The notes beneath the pieces are model-generated. The model was not told the origin of the DNA. It did not search any database and was given only the letters and a program-made list of their open reading frames with translations. A stretch of DNA of 18,900 nt, taken from an uncultured Clostridia bacterium. GTDB lineage: Bacteria > Bacillota > Clostridia > Oscillospirales > Butyricicoccaceae. The stretch is taken from the NCBI GenBank assembly GCA_947856675.1, contig CANUCM010000057.1:1-18900 (forward strand), written 5' to 3'. Below, one piece after another: positions 14,967 through 18,900 of the stretch (position 1 is the first letter of the stretch; every line of letters starts with the position of its first letter). Position numbers and translations under genes: made by a program.

Positions 14967-16709
14967 TTATTTGGCGCGCAAATCCTGCAGCACCGGCCAG
15001 ACGTCGAAAAAGATGTCGCGCTGGCCGGGGTTTTCATAGTTGGGGATAATGCCCGCCTGCCAAAGGGAAATGCCGTTGATGCCGAACATGGCGGCCAGCT
15101 CGGCCTTTGCCTCAACGCTGCGGGCGTCTTCATACCATACGACGTTGAGGGTGTTGTCGCTTGAGTCAAAATAGCGGATGCAGGGGCTTTCGTAGCGGTC
15201 AAAATACATCATTTCCGTGCCCGACTGCGAAAGCCGGTTGTACACGGCGGCGGTGCCGGAGGTTTTTGCGTTGGTGTTTTGCACCTTTCCGTCAACGATT
15301 TCCCAACGCACCGTGCCGAAGCTGACGGCAAGCAGGATTTTGGAGCGATCCAGCACGCCGTCTGTGGGGTTTGTGATGTCGCGCAGGGCGGTGTAAACCC
15401 GGGCAATCGGCGCCAGCGGCGTTTCGGGCAGCTCGGTGTCTTTCATATAATCGGGCATGGTTGTGGAGGCGTAATCGTGCGCCATGAGAATAATGCGGTC
15501 GCAAATTTCGCCCAGGGTACGGTAATCATAGCCCTTGTACCAGTCACGCGGGGGGACGGCGATGGAAAGATCCTTGTCTTCGGGCAAAGCGGCGCGCAGT
15601 TCACGCATAAAGCTGTTGAGCTGCTCTGCATAAGAGGCGAGCGTCAGGCCTTCAAAATCGATGGTGACGCCGTTGTAAACAAGCCCGCCGCCCGTGCCGC
15701 ACACGAAAGAAACAATTTGCTCAATGGCGGAGGCGCGCTGTGCGGGATCCGACAAAATCAAATCCACATCCCGCGCCTGCGTTCCGTCCGGCAAAGTGAC
15801 TTTCTGGCTGCGATCCATGTAAATGCACAGGTTAAAGGGGATTTGGGCCTGCGTAAGCGGCGCCGTCAGCTGCGCGGCGTTGCCCGAGGGGTACCAGCTG
15901 TTGGAGTTTTGGCTGGTCGTATTGAGATACGAGCCGTTTTTGCTGTTCCAGTATTCCAGCTTGGCCCACCCGAAGCTGACGCTGTCGGACTGAGCGAGCA
16001 GATCCTTCTGCTGTGATCCGCCCGTGTAATGATAAAATGTATGGATTTGCTCAAGGGGTGAATATACGCGCCGGTACAGGCGCATGACCATGGCGGCAGC
16101 CTGTTCGCGCGTGGCGGAGGAGAGGGGCTCAAAACGGTAGGTGCCGTTGTCCGGAATACCGTTGATAATGCCAAAGTCATAAGCGAGAATGATGCGGCCG
16201 TATGTATCGGGCCGGGAGGCAAGGCTGACATCGGTAAAGGGGGAATCCATACCGGTGACTTCCTCCTGCTGGGCCAGGGTGCCGTAACCGAGCGCGCCGA
16301 CCAGCATGCAGGCAATTTCTTCCCTTGTGATGTTATCTCCCGGGCGGAAGGTCCCGCCCGGCTCTATGGCGCCGTGCTCGACGGCGGCGGCAATGTGCGC
16401 GGTGGCGTAGCTGTACAGGGGATCGGGAATATCACTGAACGAAGAAGCAGCCGATTCATCGGTTTCCCAGCCGAGAAGTCTGGAAAGCAGTACGACAAAA
16501 TCGGCCCGCTTCAGCGTTTGGTTAATGCCATACAAATTGTTGCCGATTCCCTCGGTAATTCCCATTTCGCGCAGATCCAGGATGTCCTGGTACGCATAGC
16601 TGGAAACGGGGACGTCGTCAAAAGGTTCGGCGGCGGCTGCCGGAAGGGACAGCGCAGCCACGGGCAGACACAGACATAAAACTGCGGCACAAAGGCGTTT
16701 CAAAAACAT
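14967..16709 (-). CDS. Exported SLH-domain protein with GH18 (SleL/YaaH-like) domain
   Basis: A 580-residue exported protein. A signal peptide ends near residue 27 (AAAA/EPF). Three S-layer homology repeats follow at about 30-80, 92-145 and 155-215, each starting with a PFDDV/SFSDI/PFTDV motif; such repeats bind secondary wall polymers. Residues 235-580 are a glycoside hydrolase 18 domain of the type seen in spore cortex enzyme SleL/YaaH and YdhD: GVTIDFEG carries the catalytic Asp351 and Glu353 of the DxDxE motif, of which the first Asp is replaced by Thr or Asn positions. ILMAHDY is the next conserved strand. Peptidoglycan is the likely substrate, as a glucosaminidase. The ATG at 16709 has GGAGGTG 4 bases upstream. 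It is the first gene of the rarA operon. Confidence 0.88.
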   Translation of the reverse strand: MFLKRLCAAVLCLCLPVAALSLPAAAAEPFDDVPVSSYAYQDILDLREMGITEGIGNNLYGINQTLKRADFVVLLSRLLGWETDESAASSFSDIPDPLYSYATAHIAAAVEHGAIEPGGTFRPGDNITREEIACMLVGALGYGTLAQQEEVTGMDSPFTDVSLASRPDTYGRIILAYDFGIINGIPDNGTYRFEPLSSATREQAAAMVMRLYRRVYSPLEQIHTFYHYTGGSQQKDLLAQSDSVSFGWAKLEYWNSKNGSYLNTTSQNSNSWYPSGNAAQLTAPLTQAQIPFNLCIYMDRSQKVTLPDGTQARDVDLILSDPAQRASAIEQIVSFVCGTGGGLVYNGVTIDFEGLTLASYAEQLNSFMRELRAALPEDKDLSIAVPPRDWYKGYDYRTLGEICDRIILMAHDYASTTMPDYMKDTELPETPLAPIARVYTALRDITNPTDGVLDRSKILLAVSFGTVRWEIVDGKVQNTNAKTSGTAAVYNRLSQSGTEMMYFDRYESPCIRYFDSSDNTLNVVWYEDARSVEAKAELAAMFGINGISLWQAGIIPNYENPGQRDIFFDVWPVLQDLRAK

Positions 16710-16744
16710 GGGGCACCTCCAGGGAAAAAGGATAAACGTATACT

Positions 16745-16773
16745 CTTTTATCATGCCACAATTTCAGGTGCAA
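16745..16773 (-). promoter_or_regulatory. Sigma-A-like promoter for the SLH/GH18-rarA operon
   Basis: On the - strand TTGCAC (16773-16768) and TAAAAG (16750-16745) are 17 bases apart with TGA directly before the -10. The leader is about 30 bases long. Confidence 0.55.
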
Positions 16774-16807
16774 TGCAATGCGCGAAAGATACATGTTTTC
16801 AGAATGT

Positions 16808-16836
16808 TTGCTTTTGCGCTTTGAAATTGATACAAT
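16808..16836 (+). promoter_or_regulatory. Sigma-A promoter for apbE, extended -10 type
   Basis: TTGCTT (16808-16813), a 17-base spacer and TACAAT (16831-16836) preceded by TGA. It lies 30 bases before the ATG and diverges from the promoter of the SLH/GH18 operon. Confidence 0.75.
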
Positions 16837-16866
16837 ACCATCGTCTGCAGGAAAGGACGGTGCGGA

Positions 16867-17862
16867 ATGAAACGGATACTGTGTGCGGCGCTTTTGCTGT
16901 GTCTGCTGCTTGGCGGATGCGGGAGCGGCCCGCAGAAATACACTGCGGAGCGGTACGACCTGTTTGACACGCTGATATTTGTCACGGCATACAGCGAAAG
17001 CCGCGAGAGTTTTGACCAGATGGCGCAGCTGATGTTTGAAGAGTTTCAGCGGCTGCACGGGCTGTTTGATATTTATGGTGACGGGAGCGAAGGGCTGTCC
17101 CGGCTCAACGCGCACGCCGGAGGAGCTGCTGTTGAGGTGGAGCCTGAGGTAATGCAGCTGCTGAAGCTGGGAAAAGACGGCTATGACCTGACGGATGGGA
17201 AGGTCAATATCGCCATGGGGGCCGTGCTCAAACTGTGGAGTCAGGCGCGGGAAAACGCGATGAATGACGAAGATTCGGCGGCGCCGCCGTCCATGGAAAG
17301 CCTGCAGGAAGCGGCGCAGCACTGCTGCATAGACGATCTGGTGCTGGATGAGCAGGCGGGTACGGCGCAGCTTTTGGACAAGGACATGAGCATCGATGCA
17401 GGGGCGATAGCAAAGGGCTTTGCCACGGGGCTGGCCGCGGATCTTTTGCGGGAAAATGGGTATACGGATTTTGTGATTTCTGCCGGCGGAAACGTCTGGG
17501 CAGAAGGAACTCCGCCGGGTTCCGACGGATGGCGGGTGGGAGTTCAGAGCCCGGATGAAAGCGGGCAGCTTCTGACCACGCTGACGGTGTCGGACTGCGC
17601 CGTGGTAACATCGGGCGGTTATTTGCGCTATTTTACGGCAGACGGTGTGCAGTACCACCATATTATCGATCCGGAAACGCTCATGCCTTCACAGGGCGTG
17701 CTTTCCGCGACGGTTGTGTACCGGGATTCCGGGGTGGCGGATTTGTTTTCAACGGCGTGTTTTATGCTGCCTGAAAATGAAAGTGCCGCGCTCGCCGAAA
17801 AACTGGACGGAGCGCGGCTGATTGTACTCACCCGTGACGGGGAGCTGAAACAATATCCTTAA
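16867..17862 (+). CDS. apbE: FAD:protein FMN transferase, lipoprotein ApbE
   Basis: ApbE cleaves FAD and attaches FMN covalently to a Thr/Ser of extracytoplasmic or membrane flavoproteins such as RnfG/NqrC and FMN-bind domain proteins. 331 residues. The signal peptide ends in LGGC with Cys18 as lipid anchor, so it acts outside the membrane. Conserved motifs: SIDAGAIAKGFA from residue 175, SAGGNVWAEG, TSGGYLRYF, HHIIDPETLMPS with Asp268, and ADLFSTACFML, the metal-binding region. The ATG follows GAAAGGA. No target flavoprotein or redox complex is encoded in this window, so its partner is elsewhere. It ends 3 bases before the stop of the next, convergent gene, without a terminator. Confidence 0.94.
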   Translation: MKRILCAALLLCLLLGGCGSGPQKYTAERYDLFDTLIFVTAYSESRESFDQMAQLMFEEFQRLHGLFDIYGDGSEGLSRLNAHAGGAAVEVEPEVMQLLKLGKDGYDLTDGKVNIAMGAVLKLWSQARENAMNDEDSAAPPSMESLQEAAQHCCIDDLVLDEQAGTAQLLDKDMSIDAGAIAKGFATGLAADLLRENGYTDFVISAGGNVWAEGTPPGSDGWRVGVQSPDESGQLLTTLTVSDCAVVTSGGYLRYFTADGVQYHHIIDPETLMPSQGVLSATVVYRDSGVADLFSTACFMLPENESAALAEKLDGARLIVLTRDGELKQYP

Positions 17863-17865
17863 ACG

Positions 17866-18645
17866 CTACAGGCTTTGCAGCGGATTGGGCGGTGCGGGAG
17901 AAAAAGCAAACGGGTTGACGCGCACGGCGTGGGCCAGTCGGCGCTGATGATGCTTTTTGGTATAGATGACGTTGAGGAGCCATTCGCGGGTCAGAAGCTG
18001 ATATATTTCACCGGTGATGCTGCACAGATAGTCTTTGTCTTTTTCCGAGAGCTGGTACAAATCGGTGTGATAATCCAGCTCCTCCCAAAGGTGGTACATG
18101 GAGAGGATGAGGTCGGTAAAGTTTTCGTGGTCCATAAGAGCGGGGTTTTCAATGACTTTGAGAAAATACTTGTGACGGTTTTCAAGGTGGTAATGCAGGG
18201 CAAAAAAATCAATGCGCTCAGGGGACAGAGAGTAGGTGTACTGCTCGGCAAAGCGGATGGCTTTTTCAAAATCGGGACGCTGCCATTCTTCCGTGACCTG
18301 CATGGCGCTGCACAGATTATGGCTGTTTGGGTCGCACATGACAAGGTAGCGAAGCATGTCGAAGCCGGATTCGTTGAAAAAGATGCTTTGAATCATGTTG
18401 GCTTTTCCGCGCTGTTCTTCATGGTGTGCTTCATCGAGCACACGCTCAAATACCAGAGAAACCAGAATCACTTCGATGGGGAGAAACGCGATGTCATGAA
18501 GGGCAAAAATGGCAATATGGTGAAAATCACGAAAAATGAGGTAGTGGAGAACGTAAAAAAACGCAGACAGGCAGAGCAGGGCAATGATAAGGCCTTTAAT
18601 GGACAAGCGATGCCGAAGGGTGCCTTTTGACGGGATTTTGAACAA
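17866..18645 (-). CDS. Unrecognised two-helix membrane protein
   Basis: A 259-residue protein I cannot assign. After a short basic N-terminus, two hydrophobic segments lie at about 17-36 and 45-67, joined by a His-rich loop (RDFHHIAIFALHD). The remaining 190 residues look cytosolic and mostly helical, with a charged region (ERVLDEAHHEEQRGK) and many aromatic and acidic residues; no catalytic motif is seen. I chose the TTG at 18645 because a perfect GAGGTGG lies 5 bases upstream. An earlier TTG at 18687 lies inside a hairpin and has no ribosome site. It has the most consensus-like promoter in the window, with a leader of about 85 bases containing that hairpin. It is downstream of sigK on the same strand, but sporulation control is not implied by the promoter. 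Confidence 0.75.
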   Translation of the reverse strand: MFKIPSKGTLRHRLSIKGLIIALLCLSAFFYVLHYLIFRDFHHIAIFALHDIAFLPIEVILVSLVFERVLDEAHHEEQRGKANMIQSIFFNESGFDMLRYLVMCDPNSHNLCSAMQVTEEWQRPDFEKAIRFAEQYTYSLSPERIDFFALHYHLENRHKYFLKVIENPALMDHENFTDLILSMYHLWEELDYHTDLYQLSEKDKDYLCSITGEIYQLLTREWLLNVIYTKKHHQRRLAHAVRVNPFAFSPAPPNPLQSL

Positions 18646-18650
18646 TAAAA

Positions 18651-18657
18651 CCACCTC
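18651..18657 (-). promoter_or_regulatory. Ribosome binding site deciding the start of the membrane protein
   Basis: On the - strand GAGGTGG lies 5 bases before the TTG at 18645. GAGGTG is an exact match to the 16S anti-Shine-Dalgarno complement, and this outweighs the rarity of a TTG start. Confidence 0.7.
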
Positions 18658-18679
18658 GTTTTGATAAACATAGAAAAGG

Positions 18680-18713
18680 AAAGGCAATGGCTGAAACAGT
18701 CATTGCCTTTTGG
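18680..18713. terminator. Terminator-like hairpin in the leader of the membrane protein gene
   Basis: A 10-bp outer stem (18680-18689 with 18701-18710) extends by four inner pairs on the + strand (one G-U) or three after a mismatch on the - strand. On the + strand it ends in TTTT; on the - strand a looser pyrimidine tract follows. It could end the sigK transcript, attenuate the next gene, or stop antisense RNA from apbE. Confidence 0.55.
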
Positions 18714-18736
18714 CTTAAGAACTTTTCCCATATGTA

Positions 18737-18765
18737 ATTGTAACAAACGGTTATAAAGCTGTCAA
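18737..18765 (-). promoter_or_regulatory. Near-consensus sigma-A promoter for the membrane protein gene
   Basis: On the - strand a perfect TTGACA (18765-18760), a 17-base spacer, and TACAAT (18742-18737) preceded by TGT. It lies in the 108-base gap between the sigK stop and the hairpin. Confidence 0.85.
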
Positions 18766-18795
18766 TGAAAAACGGGTCGGATCAGCGGTATAACG

Positions 18796-18900
18796 CTATA
18801 GCTCCGGGGGCTCATCAAAGCATTTTTCGAGCTTTCCCAGAGCCTTTTTTTCGATGCGCGATACATAGCTGCGCGAGATGCCGCATTTTTGCGCGATTTC
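18796..18900 (-). CDS. sigK: Sporulation sigma factor SigK, C-terminal end
   Basis: The last 34 codons and a TAG stop of a sigma-70 family protein; the rest lies beyond the window. The frame reads EIAQKCGISRSYVSRIEKKAL, which is the helix-turn-helix of region 4.2 that contacts the -35 box. ISRSYVSRIEKKAL matches SigK more closely than SigE, where the equivalent is SQSYISRLEKR. SigK directs late mother-cell gene expression during sporulation, so the organism is probably a spore former. The tail after the helix (LEKCFDEPPEL) is acidic and differs from the basic tail usual in Bacillus. No strong terminator is visible between its stop and the next promoter. Confidence 0.85.
   Translation of the reverse strand, partial: EIAQKCGISRSYVSRIEKKALGKLEKCFDEPPEL

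Noticed and set aside
16618..17661. A 347-codon open frame on the - strand spanning the start of apbE and the SLH/GH18 gene
   Set aside because: It covers both divergent promoters and two real gene starts; no domain seen.

Overview
This window looks like ordinary core chromosome of a moderately GC-rich, endospore-forming member of the Clostridia, probably in the Oscillospiraceae/Ruminococcaceae range. The support is: the end of a SigK-type sporulation sigma factor; SleB-like and SleL/YaaH-like peptidoglycan enzymes; an exported protein with S-layer homology (SLH) repeats; lipoproteins with Gram-positive lipoboxes; the clostridial order DUF512-der-plsY-gpsA; and sigma-A promoters with extended -10 elements. 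Genus-level placement is inference. I see no IS element, prophage, CRISPR array, tRNA or rRNA, and no stretch over 300 bases without a gene.

Layout, left to right. (1) 1-4525, + strand: the 3' end of rpmF and its terminator, then a tightly packed cluster of DUF512 radical-SAM-like protein, der, plsY and gpsA, joining ribosome assembly to the first steps of phospholipid synthesis. (2) 4593-6146, +: asd (archaeal/fungal-type aspartate-semialdehyde dehydrogenase) and ridA. (3) 6222-7466, +: dinB, ending tail-to-tail with a DUF4358 lipoprotein on the - strand. (4) 8473-9309, +: a SleB-type cell wall hydrolase, tail-to-tail with an M20 metallopeptidase (-). The M20 gene and pyk (pyruvate kinase, +) are divergent and have back-to-back promoters. 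(5) 12451-16709, -: an apparent operon of SLH/GH18 protein, rarA and a lipoprotein with a Pro-rich linker. (6) 16867-17862, +: a lipoprotein ApbE flavin transferase, tail-to-tail with an unrecognised two-helix membrane protein (-) that has the most consensus-like promoter in the window. (7) 18796-18900, -: the C-terminus of SigK.

Three convergent pairs (dinB/DUF4358, sleB/M20, pyk/lipoprotein) share symmetric terminators that work in both directions. The fourth pair (apbE/unknown membrane protein) is separated by 3 bases and has no terminator between the genes.

No complete novel system is evident. The least explained items are the membrane protein at 17866-18645 with its promoter and hairpin leader, the grouping of a recombination ATPase with two envelope proteins, the uncharacterised DUF512 enzyme, and the two lipoproteins with low-complexity linkers.
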